Shown: in pieces, positions 14,353 to 22,312 of the stretch
How positions within the stretch are numbered: the stretch's first letter is position 1
Layout of the letters: every line of letters starts with the position of its first letter
DNA from: SVTX01 sp045588675
GTDB taxonomy: Bacteria; Bacillota; Clostridia; Oscillospirales; CAG-272
Assembly: GCA_045588675.1 (NCBI GenBank)
Contig: JAZNER010000018.1
Span: 1-25,691 of the forward strand
DNA: 25,691 bases
Direction of reading: 5' to 3'
Notes under the pieces: generated by a model
Database searches by the model: none
Told to the model about the DNA's origin: nothing
Seen by the model: only the letters and a program-made list of their open reading frames with translations
Position numbers and translations under genes: made by a program

Positions 14353-17088
14353 ATGGATTTCAAAAACATTGATAAAAAATACCGTCCCGTGCCATTTTGG
14401 TCGTGGAATGAAAAGCTCACAGTCGAGGAGTCGTTAAGACAAACTGCCCTTATGGACGAGGCGGGAATAGGCGGATATTTTATGCACGCGCGCGGAGGTC
14501 TTCAAACCGAATATATGGGTGACGAATGGTTTGAAAATGTTGGCGCTTGCATTGAAGAATCAAATAAGCGCGGTATGCACGCTTGGGCTTATGATGAAAA
14601 CGGTTGGCCTTCGGGCTTTGGCGGTGGAAAGGTAACTGCTAAAGGCGAGAAATACTGGCAGAAGTATCTTCGTGTTCAGCCTGCCGACGCCGACAGAAGC
14701 GAAATCCCCGAGAACCGCATTATTGCATTGACCGATAAATATTGCTTCTATTACGAGGTAAACAGATTTTATGTAGATGCGCTTGACGGAGAGGTAGTTG
14801 CCGATTTTATCAATGAGATTTATGTTCCTTATTACGAAAAATACGGCGATAGCTTTGACGGCTTCTTTACTGATGAGCCTCAGCTCTCAAGACAGGGAAT
14901 TCCGTGGAGTCTTACTTATGTTGACGAGTACAAAAAGGCTTATGGCGAATCCTTGATTGATGTTCTTCCGTGTCTTTTCTATGAGGAAGAAGGCTTTGAG
15001 GATGTGAGAGTAAAGTTCTGGAAGCTTACAACAGACCTTTTCTCGAAGAATTATATGAAGCAGATTTATGATTGGTGTCATTCACACGGTCTTAAATTTA
15101 CAGGACACCTTTTGCTTGAAGAGAGCCTTGAATCCCAGCTTATCTGTAACGGTGCGTGTATGCCTCACTACGAGTACTTTGATATTCCCGGAATGGACTG
15201 GCTCGGAAGAAACACTATTCCTTGTCTTACACATATTCAAGTTGGAAGTGCAGCAGCTCAAACGGGTAAAAAGCAGGTTCTTTCCGAAACCTTTGCACTT
15301 TGCGGTCACAACGTAGGTCATGAGGAGCTGAAGAGAAATTACGAGTGGATGATGGTCCGCGGAATTAATCTTTTGTGCCAGCACTTAGAGGGCTATTCAA
15401 ACAGAGGAATACGAAAGAGAGATTACCCGCCCGCAATGTACATTCAGCAGCCCTGGTGGACTGAATATAAGGTGTTCAATGATGCTATGTCGCGCGTTGG
15501 TATGCTGCTTTCTGAGGGTGAAATCAAGTTTGACACTCTTCTTATGCACAATATGACTTCAGCCTGGATATGCTATAATAACACAAATAACACATATAAG
15601 GGCAAGGATATGAGGTACTATAATTCCTCACTTATAAATGCAACTCAGGCTCTTGAAGCAAAGCATATTCCTTTCCACCTGGGTGACGAAACACTTATGG
15701 AAAGACACGGACGCGTTGAAGGCAATAAGCTTATTATCGGCAAGCAGACATACACAAAAGTAGTGCTCCCCGAGTATATAAGCTTTATGCCTAACACAGT
15801 AAAGCTGCTTGACGAATTCCGTAAAAACGGCGGTATTGTTACAACTGTTGATGAGCTTGCTCCAAACAATATTATTGATAACGAGGCGATCACATATACC
15901 TGCCGTGAGTTCGACGGATTTACAATGCATTATTTTGTAAATACCAATAATTCAGAGCAGAAGGCGAAGATTACAAAGGGCAGCTATGCTATCAATCTTG
16001 AAACGGGCGAAAAAACCGAATTTTATGGTGAATATACCTTCCTTCCATACGATAGCTTGGTTGTTATTGACGATGGTACACCTTGCGCGCAAAAGCCCGA
16101 AGAAAAGACGCTTAAATCACTTGATTTGAGTGGAAAGTGGAATATTGACAGCAAAACTATGAACTCCTTGACGCTTGATAAGTGTACCTATTGGTTTGAC
16201 AGCGAGCTTCAAGAGGAAAACGGATATGTTCTCAATATAGCACAGAGAGCAAACGAGCTTTTCCACGCTGTAGATATCAAGTGCGAGTTTAAGTTTGAGG
16301 CAGAGGCTATACCCGAAAAGCTCTATTTGGCTATTGAAACACCCGAAATCTTTGATATTAAGGTTAACGGTGTAGCTATTGACAAGACCGAGCACGGATA
16401 TTTCCGCGACAGCTCATTCCGCCTGCTTGATATTTCAAAATATACAAAGCTTGGCGAGAATACGATCGAAACCTTTGTTAACTTCAAGCAGTCAGAGCAG
16501 ATTTATGAAAACCTGAAAAATGCAAAATTTTTCGAGGCTGAGCGCAACAAGCTTTTCTTTGATATGGAAATTGAGGCTATGTACCTTGTAGGCGACTTTG
16601 CGCTTAAGTGCAACGGCAGCTTTGAGCCGATTGCAAACGAGGCATATTGGTACGACGGCTCGTTCTGCTTGACAGCACCCAAAGCTGAGCTTGAGCTTGC
16701 TAATCTTGAACAGCAGGGCTATCCCTTCTTCTCGGGAGAGATGACATTCAGCAAGAAATTTAATCTCGATAGTACAGATTATAAAATCGGATTTGTCAAG
16801 AGAGGCGTGAATGTAATAAAGGTTCGCGTTAACGGTCAGCTTGTAAAGAATATCCTCTGGGCACCTTACGAGCTTGACTTGTCAGATTATCTTGTTGTCG
16901 GAGAGAATACGGTTGAAATTACAATTCTGAATAACCTTCGTAACCTGCTCGGTCCTCACCACAATACAGCAGGTGAGATGACATCTGTTTCTCCCGGAAG
17001 ATTTTTTAAAGAGCCTTGTATTTGGACGAGCTACAGCGAGGTAGGCTATACCGAAAAATATTGCTTTGTTAAAACAGGTATCGTTTAA
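14353..17088 (+). CDS. Large cytoplasmic glycoside-hydrolase-like protein (GH106-like architecture)
   Basis: 911 residues. The N-terminal ~450 residues look like a TIM-barrel glycosidase: PVPFWSWNEKLTVEE, GIGGYFMHARGGLQT, AWAYDENGWPSGFGGG, and the acidic pair in DGFFTDEPQLS, a pattern of the alpha-L-rhamnosidase-like GH106 group and relatives often annotated only as glycosyl hydrolase. A second conserved acid may be in VLSETFALCGHN. The C-terminal ~350 residues are beta-sandwich, galactose-binding-like, with NGQLVKNILWAPYELDLSDYLVVGENTVEI typical of GH2-type sugar-binding domains (given here only as a pattern around residues 840-870). No signal peptide, so it acts inside the cell on imported sugars. 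AAGGAG places the start at ATG 14353; an in-frame TTG at 14329 lies upstream of it. No transporter or regulator gene is adjacent. The exact activity is unknown. Confidence 0.75.
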   Translation: MDFKNIDKKYRPVPFWSWNEKLTVEESLRQTALMDEAGIGGYFMHARGGLQTEYMGDEWFENVGACIEESNKRGMHAWAYDENGWPSGFGGGKVTAKGEKYWQKYLRVQPADADRSEIPENRIIALTDKYCFYYEVNRFYVDALDGEVVADFINEIYVPYYEKYGDSFDGFFTDEPQLSRQGIPWSLTYVDEYKKAYGESLIDVLPCLFYEEEGFEDVRVKFWKLTTDLFSKNYMKQIYDWCHSHGLKFTGHLLLEESLESQLICNGACMPHYEYFDIPGMDWLGRNTIPCLTHIQVGSAAAQTGKKQVLSETFALCGHNVGHEELKRNYEWMMVRGINLLCQHLEGYSNRGIRKRDYPPAMYIQQPWWTEYKVFNDAMSRVGMLLSEGEIKFDTLLMHNMTSAWICYNNTNNTYKGKDMRYYNSSLINATQALEAKHIPFHLGDETLMERHGRVEGNKLIIGKQTYTKVVLPEYISFMPNTVKLLDEFRKNGGIVTTVDELAPNNIIDNEAITYTCREFDGFTMHYFVNTNNSEQKAKITKGSYAINLETGEKTEFYGEYTFLPYDSLVVIDDGTPCAQKPEEKTLKSLDLSGKWNIDSKTMNSLTLDKCTYWFDSELQEENGYVLNIAQRANELFHAVDIKCEFKFEAEAIPEKLYLAIETPEIFDIKVNGVAIDKTEHGYFRDSSFRLLDISKYTKLGENTIETFVNFKQSEQIYENLKNAKFFEAERNKLFFDMEIEAMYLVGDFALKCNGSFEPIANEAYWYDGSFCLTAPKAELELANLEQQGYPFFSGEMTFSKKFNLDSTDYKIGFVKRGVNVIKVRVNGQLVKNILWAPYELDLSDYLVVGENTVEITILNNLRNLLGPHHNTAGEMTSVSPGRFFKEPCIWTSYSEVGYTEKYCFVKTGIV

Positions 17089-17093
17089 CTAAT

Positions 17094-17125
17094 AAAAATT
17101 CCGCTGAATTTCAGCGGAATTTTTT
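17094..17125. terminator. Bidirectional terminator between glycosidase and spo0A
   Basis: AAAAATTCCGCTGA (17094-17107) and TCAGCGGAATTTTT (17111-17124), 14-bp stem, 3-base loop, T and A tracts on both sides. Serves both convergent genes. Confidence 0.88.
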
Positions 17126-17144
17126 GTCGATATAGCTTGTATTT

Positions 17145-17939
17145 TCAATAGAGCTTATATTTTAATCTCAAATTGTCGGCGATCATAGCGATAAATTCGC
17201 TGTTTGTCGGCTTTCCTCGATTATTTTGAATTGTATAACCAAAATAAGAATTGAGAGTGTCAACATCACCTCTGTCCCAAGCAACCTCAATGGCGTGTCG
17301 GATCGCTCTCTCAACTCTGCTTGTAGTGGTAGCGTACTTTTTGGCGACAGAAGGGTAGAGCACCTTGGTCACAGAATTGATTATATCGCTGTCCTTGACG
17401 GTAAGAAGAATTGCAGTTCTTAGATATTGATAGCCCTTTATGTGAGCAGGAACACCAATCTGGTGTATTATTCTTGTTACCTGTGCCTCAATGTCAGGAG
17501 TGCTGTCAGAGGCTTCGGCTTGCTGATTTTCATGCGACTTGTCAAGCTTTTCATTTCTGCTTTTGAGCATATCCGCAACATATTCGACGAGATTTGATTG
17601 GTTGATTGGCTTGACGAGGCAGAGAGCCGCGCCCGCCTGTAGTGCCTGAACAAATATATTCTGGTTAGATATTGGAGAAGTCATAATCATTACAGGCGGC
17701 TTGTCATTTCCGTAGCTTAACGCCTTTGCACTTCTTACAACGCTCAATCCGTCAAGCTTGGACATCCATATGTCGATAATGACAATGTCCGGGTGAGAGC
17801 GGGTAATTTTTGTTAACGCATCTTCTCCGTTTGTTGCCTCTTCGACATAACGGCAGCCTGCACGCAAAAAGCATTCTTTAAGAATTGTTCGGTGTGAAGC
17901 GTTTTCATCTGCAATAAGTATTTTTGTTGTGTAATCCAT
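17145..17939 (-). CDS. spo0A: Sporulation master regulator Spo0A
   Basis: 264-residue response regulator. Receiver domain (about 5-130) with the acid pocket D11/E12, phospho-acceptor Asp56 (IIDIWMSKLDG), Thr87 and Lys110 (LVKP). A polar linker follows (about 131-150). The Spo0A-type DNA-binding domain (about 151-264) includes the recognition region TTTSRVERAIRHAIEVAWDRG. When phosphorylated it switches the cell to sporulation and other stationary-phase programmes. Unusual: the near-invariant Pro after the acceptor strand (usually MPxxDG) is Ser here. The ATG has GGAG about 10 bases upstream. The gene is monocistronic, with a terminator at 17094-17125, and has a complex upstream region (repeats at 18091-18153 and a 0A-box at 18222). 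Confidence 0.95.
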   Translation of the reverse strand: MDYTTKILIADENASHRTILKECFLRAGCRYVEEATNGEDALTKITRSHPDIVIIDIWMSKLDGLSVVRSAKALSYGNDKPPVMIMTSPISNQNIFVQALQAGAALCLVKPINQSNLVEYVADMLKSRNEKLDKSHENQQAEASDSTPDIEAQVTRIIHQIGVPAHIKGYQYLRTAILLTVKDSDIINSVTKVLYPSVAKKYATTTSRVERAIRHAIEVAWDRGDVDTLNSYFGYTIQNNRGKPTNSEFIAMIADNLRLKYKLY

Positions 17940-18074
17940 TTTTTAGTAATCTCCATTCCGCCAATTTCGGCATATTATATGATAAAGTTGATTAATGATT
18001 TGTGTATCCCTAAATTGTGATTTACGACAATCAGAGGATTTTGTTCTTTTAAAAGTACACTTATCGTTTACAGT

Positions 18075-18153
18075 ATTATAATACCATAAATTGGAAATTT
18101 TTGCAATACCATTTCCAAAAATTTCCAATATCACAATTACCAAAAATTTCCAA
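18075..18153 (-). promoter_or_regulatory. spo0A promoter region with a three-copy repeat (operator-like)
   Basis: Minus strand -10 TATAAT at 18080-18075; the -35 at the right distance (CAAAAA) is poor. Upstream, on the plus strand, are two identical copies of CCAAAAATTTCCAA at 18115-18128 and 18140-18153 (25-base period) and an inverted relative TTGGAAATTTTTGC at 18091-18104 covering the -35. Poor -35 plus phased repeats suggests a transcription factor, activator or repressor. I match it to no known box. Confidence 0.6.
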
Positions 18154-18221
18154 CTAAATTTTGATAAAAATGTACAAAAGGTAGAAAGTTATTGCAAGAT
18201 AAGTAAAATCAAGGGTTTTCG

Positions 18222-18228
18222 TGTCGAA
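18222..18228 (+). promoter_or_regulatory. Consensus Spo0A box (0A-box) upstream of spo0A
   Basis: TGTCGAA matches the 0A-box core 7 of 7. It lies about 150 bases upstream of the predicted spo0A start. A seven-base match can occur by chance; autoregulation of spo0A is known in Bacillus, which raises its likelihood. Confidence 0.4.
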
Positions 18229-18332
18229 AGCGAGGAAAAAGTGCCAAAATTTGCGGTTTGTAATTAATACTACAAAAACCGACATTTCTCATTTTAATAT
18301 TAGACTAATTCTGATATATATATTCACAAAAA

Positions 18333-18370
18333 ATAAAAAAAGCACCTGTTTTGAGAAAAACAGGTGCTTT
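18333..18370 (-). terminator. Terminator at the end of the long minus-strand gene train (after rluB)
   Basis: AAAGCACCTGTTTT (18339-18352) and AAAACAGGTGCTTT (18357-18370), 14-bp stem, 4-base loop; on the minus strand it is followed by a T run (18340-18335). The 437-base gap to spo0A contains this, the 0A-box, the repeats and the spo0A promoter. Confidence 0.9.
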
Positions 18371-18376
18371 TCGACT

Positions 18377-19114
18377 TTATTCTATATTATTTAAATAATT
18401 TATTTCTTCATTATTAAGATAGCGCCATTTTCCGACTTCAAGATTGCCGAGCGCAAGAGAGCCGATTGCAACTCTCGTAAGCTTTTCGATTTTTGCGCCC
18501 TTGTCTTCGCAAAGCCGTCTTATCTGACGGTTTCTGCCCTCAAAAAGCTCAAACTCTGCGGTCGTTTTACAATTGTCCTCGCTCACCCTTGTAACCCTGA
18601 CACGAATTGTCATTCTGCCGTCAAGCATAATAGGCTCTCCGAGCTGAGAAAGCTCTTCATCTGAAAAGCTACCCTTTAAAATTACGTGGTAAATTTTCGG
18701 CACAGAGTGTCGCGGGTGTGTCAGCTTATTAGCGAGATTGCCGTCGTTGGTCAACAAAAGAAGCCCGTCAGAATCCATATCAAGTCTGCCAACAGGGTAG
18801 AGTCGGATATGATTTCCGTCCTTGTCCTTGATGTCGCGGCAAAGCTCGGTTACATTTGTTCTGCCTTTTTCGTCAGAGGCTGTACAAACTATTCCGCGAG
18901 GCTTGTTGAGCATAATGCAGATTTTTTCTTCGTTATTTGGTTTTATTTCTTTACCATTATATATAACAGTGTCGGCAGCGGGGTCAATTTTCTCTCCAAT
19001 TGAAGCGACGATGCCGTTTACCTTGACCTTGCCTGAGGCAATTTCAAGCTCGGCGGCACGCCTTGACATAATTCCGCAGTCGGTAAAATATTTTGCAAGT
19101 CTTATTTTTTCCAT
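18377..19114 (-). CDS. 16S/23S rRNA pseudouridine synthase, RsuA/RluB family
   Basis: 245 residues. N-terminal S4 RNA-binding domain (about 2-60: RLAKYFTDCGIMSRRAAELEI), then the catalytic domain with GRLDMDSDGLLLLTNDG, in which Asp112 is the expected nucleophile. It converts a uridine in rRNA to pseudouridine. RluB (23S) is the likelier subtype from this operon context in Clostridia, but RsuA (16S) is not excluded. The start ATG is 24 bases after the dacF stop and has no clear ribosome binding site (only A/G-rich AAAAGAT), so coupling to dacF translation is possible. It is the last gene of the train. Confidence 0.88.
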   Translation of the reverse strand: MEKIRLAKYFTDCGIMSRRAAELEIASGKVKVNGIVASIGEKIDPAADTVIYNGKEIKPNNEEKICIMLNKPRGIVCTASDEKGRTNVTELCRDIKDKDGNHIRLYPVGRLDMDSDGLLLLTNDGNLANKLTHPRHSVPKIYHVILKGSFSDEELSQLGEPIMLDGRMTIRVRVTRVSEDNCKTTAEFELFEGRNRQIRRLCEDKGAKIEKLTRVAIGSLALGNLEVGKWRYLNNEEINYLNNIE

Positions 19115-19138
19115 ATCTTTTAGCTTTTAAGTTTATTT

Positions 19139-20302
19139 TTATTTAAAGAAGAAAGAGAACAGCCATTCGAAAAATCCTTGCTTGTACTGAATACGCTCGG
19201 CTGATTGCATAGCGTAAATAGGGGTTTCGGATACAATTTCCCCGTCAAGCGTGAAAACAATTCTGCCGACAACATCTCCTGCCTTTATGGGTGCGAAAGA
19301 GAATCTTGGCAATTCAACTCTTTGCCTAAGCTTTCCAGAATCCTTTTTGAGCGTTACAACTATGTCGTCCGTGTTTGATGCAATTATGTAATCCTCTTTG
19401 CCGCTGACAATTGGCAGAATGTGCTTGAATTCACCGGCAGAATAGAGCAGACGCGACTCGTAAAGCGAAAAGCCCAAATCAAGCATAGACTTGTGGTCAC
19501 GCCAATCATCAGGAGCGTTGAGTGTAACCGCAATAAGCTCAACTCCGTCCTTTTCGGCTGCGCTGACAAGACATCTTCCGCTTTTTTTGGTGTATCCTGT
19601 TTTAATTCCGATTGCGCCATTATAGGCTTTGAGCATCTTGTTGTGATTTATCAACAGACGGACGCCCTCGGTTTCGTTTAACGGAATCGTGCGCTTGTAG
19701 GTTGAAACGATTTCCTTGAAGGTTGGGTTTTGCATAGCCTCAAGAGCAATTTTTCCAAGCTCCTCGGCGGTCGTGTAGTGCTCGGGATTATCAAGGCCGT
19801 GAGGATTAGTGAAATGAGTATCTTCAAGCCCTAAGTCCTCGGCCTTTTTATTCATCAAATCGGCAAAGCCCTCAACATCACCGCCAACCTCAATTGCAAT
19901 TGCTGTTGCGGCATCATTTGCAGATTCCAGCAGCATAGCATATAGCAAATCGAGCATAGTGAGCTTCTCGCCCTCGTAAAGATAGACTGACGAGCCCTCG
20001 ATGCCTACGGCATCAGGAGAAACCTCTACCGTTTTATTTATATCTGATTGCTCAATTGCGACAAGAGCGGTCATAATTTTAGTGGTTGAAGCCATAGGCA
20101 TTCTTTCATTTGGATTTTTTGACCAGATAATTTTACCGCTTGAAGCCTCGATAAGCACGGCGGCATCCGCCGAAACAGAAATACCGCCGCTTTTATTTGT
20201 TGCAATAATTTGCGGAGCAAAAAAATTTGCGCACAAAAATATAACCGTCAAAAGAAGGGCGGTTTTAATTAAACAGGAATGTTTAAAATTAGATAAGCTC
20301 AT
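19139..20302 (-). CDS. dacF: D-alanyl-D-alanine carboxypeptidase (S11, DacF-like)
   Basis: 387 residues, low-molecular-weight penicillin-binding protein that removes the terminal D-Ala from peptidoglycan stem peptides outside the membrane. Signal peptide at about 11-35 (hydrophobic core LLLTVIFLCANFFA). Active-site motifs: STTK (72-75; nucleophile Ser72), SAN (127-129), KTG (234-236). After the catalytic domain comes the PBP5 C-terminal beta domain, then a short amphipathic tail (FFEWLFSFFFK) that should anchor it to the membrane. The position between ytfJ and rluB fits the DacF/DacB sporulation-linked group. The ribosome binding site GGAGGAG is strong but lies within a large hairpin (20308-20352), suggesting translational control. 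Confidence 0.92.
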   Translation of the reverse strand: MSLSNFKHSCLIKTALLLTVIFLCANFFAPQIIATNKSGGISVSADAAVLIEASSGKIIWSKNPNERMPMASTTKIMTALVAIEQSDINKTVEVSPDAVGIEGSSVYLYEGEKLTMLDLLYAMLLESANDAATAIAIEVGGDVEGFADLMNKKAEDLGLEDTHFTNPHGLDNPEHYTTAEELGKIALEAMQNPTFKEIVSTYKRTIPLNETEGVRLLINHNKMLKAYNGAIGIKTGYTKKSGRCLVSAAEKDGVELIAVTLNAPDDWRDHKSMLDLGFSLYESRLLYSAGEFKHILPIVSGKEDYIIASNTDDIVVTLKKDSGKLRQRVELPRFSFAPIKAGDVVGRIVFTLDGEIVSETPIYAMQSAERIQYKQGFFEWLFSFFFK

Positions 20303-20307
20303 AATAC

Positions 20308-20352
20308 TCCTCCGGACAAGTAATGCTTTATAGCATTATATTTGTCCGAGGA
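20308..20352 (-). promoter_or_regulatory. RNA hairpin that pairs with the dacF ribosome binding site
   Basis: In the minus-strand mRNA UCCUCGGACAA (20352-20342) pairs with UUGUCCGGAGGA (20319-20308) with one bulged G, and inside it UAAUGC (20338-20333) pairs with GCAUUA (20326-20321). The 3' arm contains the GGAGGA ribosome binding site of dacF. No T run follows, so it is not a terminator. Confidence 0.65.
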
Positions 20353-20382
20353 AAATATTATGACAGTTATAATATTATTTTA

Positions 20383-20814
20383 TTATTTATCGCTTTTCTC
20401 GTCCGTGGCGGGAGCTTCCTTCTTGAAAATAGCCTTGATTTTAGCAATAATTTCGGGTGAGCGGTCAATTATGTCAGAGAGCTGCTCAATTGGGTCAGCG
20501 GGGTTTTTAACGCCGATATTAATAAGCTCAACATCGCCGTCCTTAGAAACACAAAGCATACCTATTGGCTGAACTGTAATACCTGTTCCGCCGCCTGCGC
20601 CGAAGTTCTGTGGCTTGCCCTGCGCTCCGCCCGTCTTGTCGTTAAAGTCAAGACCGCCTGTCGCGAAGCCAACTGCGACCTTTGATACGGGGATAATAGT
20701 TGTTCCCGACGCTGTTTCAACGGGTGTGCCGATTACTGTGTCGGCGTCAATCATATTTCTGATCTGCGCGAGAGTTGCCTGTACTACCTCTTGAAGCTTG
20801 TTTTCGGATGCCAT
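20383..20814 (-). CDS. ytfJ: Sporulation protein GerW/YtfJ family
   Basis: 143 residues, YtfJ/GerW family: small proteins of Firmicutes made during sporulation; in Bacillus GerW is needed for proper spore germination. Visible: a conserved N-terminal helix (LQEVVQATLAQIRNMIDADTVIG), the central IIPVSKVAVGFATGG, a Gly-rich loop (FGAGGGTGITVQPIGMLCV), and a conserved helical C-terminal half followed by a charged tail (KKEAPATDEKSDK). No signal peptide. AAAGGAA about 9 bases before ATG 20814. It lies between DUF2953 and dacF, a standard clostridial arrangement. Confidence 0.88.
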   Translation of the reverse strand: MASENKLQEVVQATLAQIRNMIDADTVIGTPVETASGTTIIPVSKVAVGFATGGLDFNDKTGGAQGKPQNFGAGGGTGITVQPIGMLCVSKDGDVELINIGVKNPADPIEQLSDIIDRSPEIIAKIKAIFKKEAPATDEKSDK

Positions 20815-20843
20815 AATAACAATTCCTTTCGTTTATGTGAATT

Positions 20844-21647
20844 TTATGTTTTATATTTTAGCCTCTGCCTTGTTGGAGAGGGTTTTTTCTTTGCTTTGTT
20901 TTGTTTACTTGTGTCGTCCTTGCTGCCGTCCTTACTTTGACTTGGCTTGATTTTGAGCCAACCCATCAGAAAATCAAAGAGAGTGCGGAGAAGAACCGCG
21001 AGCAAGCCGCCAAGGCTCATACTGAACCCGAGCTTAATATCAATTGTAAGCTTTTCGCTCAAAAAATCGGTTGCAATATCGATGTCCGCCTTCTTCATTC
21101 CGTGAAGATTTGAGTATTTGTCAAGGAAAATAAGCGTCGGCTTTAACGCCGTGCAAATTCCGCAATAAAGCATAGCTACCTTTGCGGCGTCTGATGCGCC
21201 GACCTTGATTTTTATTCTTGCCACGTGAAAGTGCATGTGACGGAATAATTTTGAAAAGAAAAGCTTAGCAATCCTTGAAAACAGGTTTATTGTATCGGGA
21301 ATTGGAGGGCGGCTTGCCCGTTTTGCATCCCTTTCTTGCTTTGTAAGCTTTTGCTTATCTTGCTTTTTCTTTTGCTTTTCAAGCTCTCGTTGACGCTTTT
21401 TTTCAGCTTTTTTTGCTTCAATTTTTGCTTTTTTCTTATCCCTTTTTGCGATTTTTTTCGGGGTGTAGTCTGAAAGCTTGTATTTTTTCGTTTTCTTTGG
21501 TAAAATAGGCATTTTTACTCCCAATACCCTTATCGAGAGTGATAATTCGTCGGCAACCTGAAGCGTTATTCTTGCTCTGACGGTAAAAATAAGAACAAAG
21601 AACGCCAAAACAGATAAGAAAATGATCCAGCCTGTAATATTTACCAC
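20844..21647 (-). CDS. DUF2953 membrane-associated protein
   Basis: 267 residues if started at GTG 21647. An N-terminal hydrophobic helix (about 5-23, GWIIFLSVLAFFVLIFTV), then a very lysine-rich, probably coiled linker (about 50-115, many KK/KR), then the DUF2953 domain (about 125-240, with GASDAAKVAMLYCGICTALKP), and a basic C-terminal tail. DUF2953 proteins sit beside ytfJ in spore formers; their function is unknown. Start uncertain: AAGGAG overlaps the GTG, whereas an ATT at 21638-21636 is 8 bases from the ribosome binding site (see findings). Follows scpB after 29 bases. Confidence 0.8.
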   Translation of the reverse strand: MVNITGWIIFLSVLAFFVLIFTVRARITLQVADELSLSIRVLGVKMPILPKKTKKYKLSDYTPKKIAKRDKKKAKIEAKKAEKKRQRELEKQKKKQDKQKLTKQERDAKRASRPPIPDTINLFSRIAKLFFSKLFRHMHFHVARIKIKVGASDAAKVAMLYCGICTALKPTLIFLDKYSNLHGMKKADIDIATDFLSEKLTIDIKLGFSMSLGGLLAVLLRTLFDFLMGWLKIKPSQSKDGSKDDTSKQNKAKKKPSPTRQRLKYKT

Positions 21648-21676
21648 TCCTTTCGGTATATTTGAAATTTCTGCGC

Positions 21677-22312
21677 TTACTCCTCGGCTGTTTTGCCTTC
21701 GGTCATTGAGAGTGCCGAGCTGAATCCAACCTCTTCGACCGTCAGGGCTTGCTCGTTTGCGGGAGAGATAGGCGTGAGCTCGGTTTCGGGAAGCTCATCA
21801 AGTGATGAAAGACCGAAAACTCTTAAAAACTTTTCGGTTGTGGTGTATAGCATTGGTCTGCCGGGAGCGTCAAGACGGGATAGCGATTCAATGAGATTTT
21901 TGTCAACCAGCGATGTCATAGCATAAGACGAATCAACTCCTCTTACAGCATCAACATAAGCCCTCGTTACAGGCTGATTATAAGCCACGACTGCCAAGGC
22001 TTCAAGCGTTGAGTTTGACAGATTGCCCCCACGCTTGATGCCGAGAGCCTCGCGTATGTAGGGAAGGAACTTTTCCTTAGTGGCAAGCTGACAGGAGTCG
22101 GGGTACATAAGCAGGAGAATTCCTCTCGGAGAGGAATCGCTGTTGTAGTCTTGGCTCATAGCCTCAACAAGATTTTTTATGTCGGACAGAGAAAGTCCAA
22201 GCACCTCTGCAAGCTTAATGTATTCCACAGGGTGACCTGCTGCATAGAGGATTGCCTCAATTGCCGCACTTAAATCCTGCGGGGTGATAGCTTCTAAATT
22301 TTCGTTATTCAA
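21677..22312 (-). CDS. scpB: Segregation and condensation protein B
   Basis: 211 residues. ScpB is a winged-helix dimer that, with ScpA and SMC, forms the bacterial condensin needed for chromosome compaction and segregation. Winged-helix signatures: AIEAILYAAGHPVEYIKLAEVLG (17-39, described by pattern), LSNSTLEALAVVAYNQPVTRA, and the second domain with LIESLSRLDAPGRPMLYTTTEKFLRVFGL. The start codon is TTG at 22312, with GGAGG 8 bases upstream inside scpA; the two genes overlap by 8 bases, which implies translational coupling and balanced subunit supply. Confidence 0.93.
   Translation of the reverse strand: MNNENLEAITPQDLSAAIEAILYAAGHPVEYIKLAEVLGLSLSDIKNLVEAMSQDYNSDSSPRGILLLMYPDSCQLATKEKFLPYIREALGIKRGGNLSNSTLEALAVVAYNQPVTRAYVDAVRGVDSSYAMTSLVDKNLIESLSRLDAPGRPMLYTTTEKFLRVFGLSSLDELPETELTPISPANEQALTVEEVGFSSALSMTEGKTAEE

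Noticed and set aside
17943..18143. 66-codon minus-strand reading frame upstream of spo0A
   Set aside because: It spans the spo0A promoter, repeats and leader; its existence would conflict with those signals and it has no family features.
20300..20355. Intrinsic terminator between ytfJ and dacF
   Set aside because: The hairpin is strong but no T run follows on either strand, and its 3' arm is the dacF ribosome binding site.
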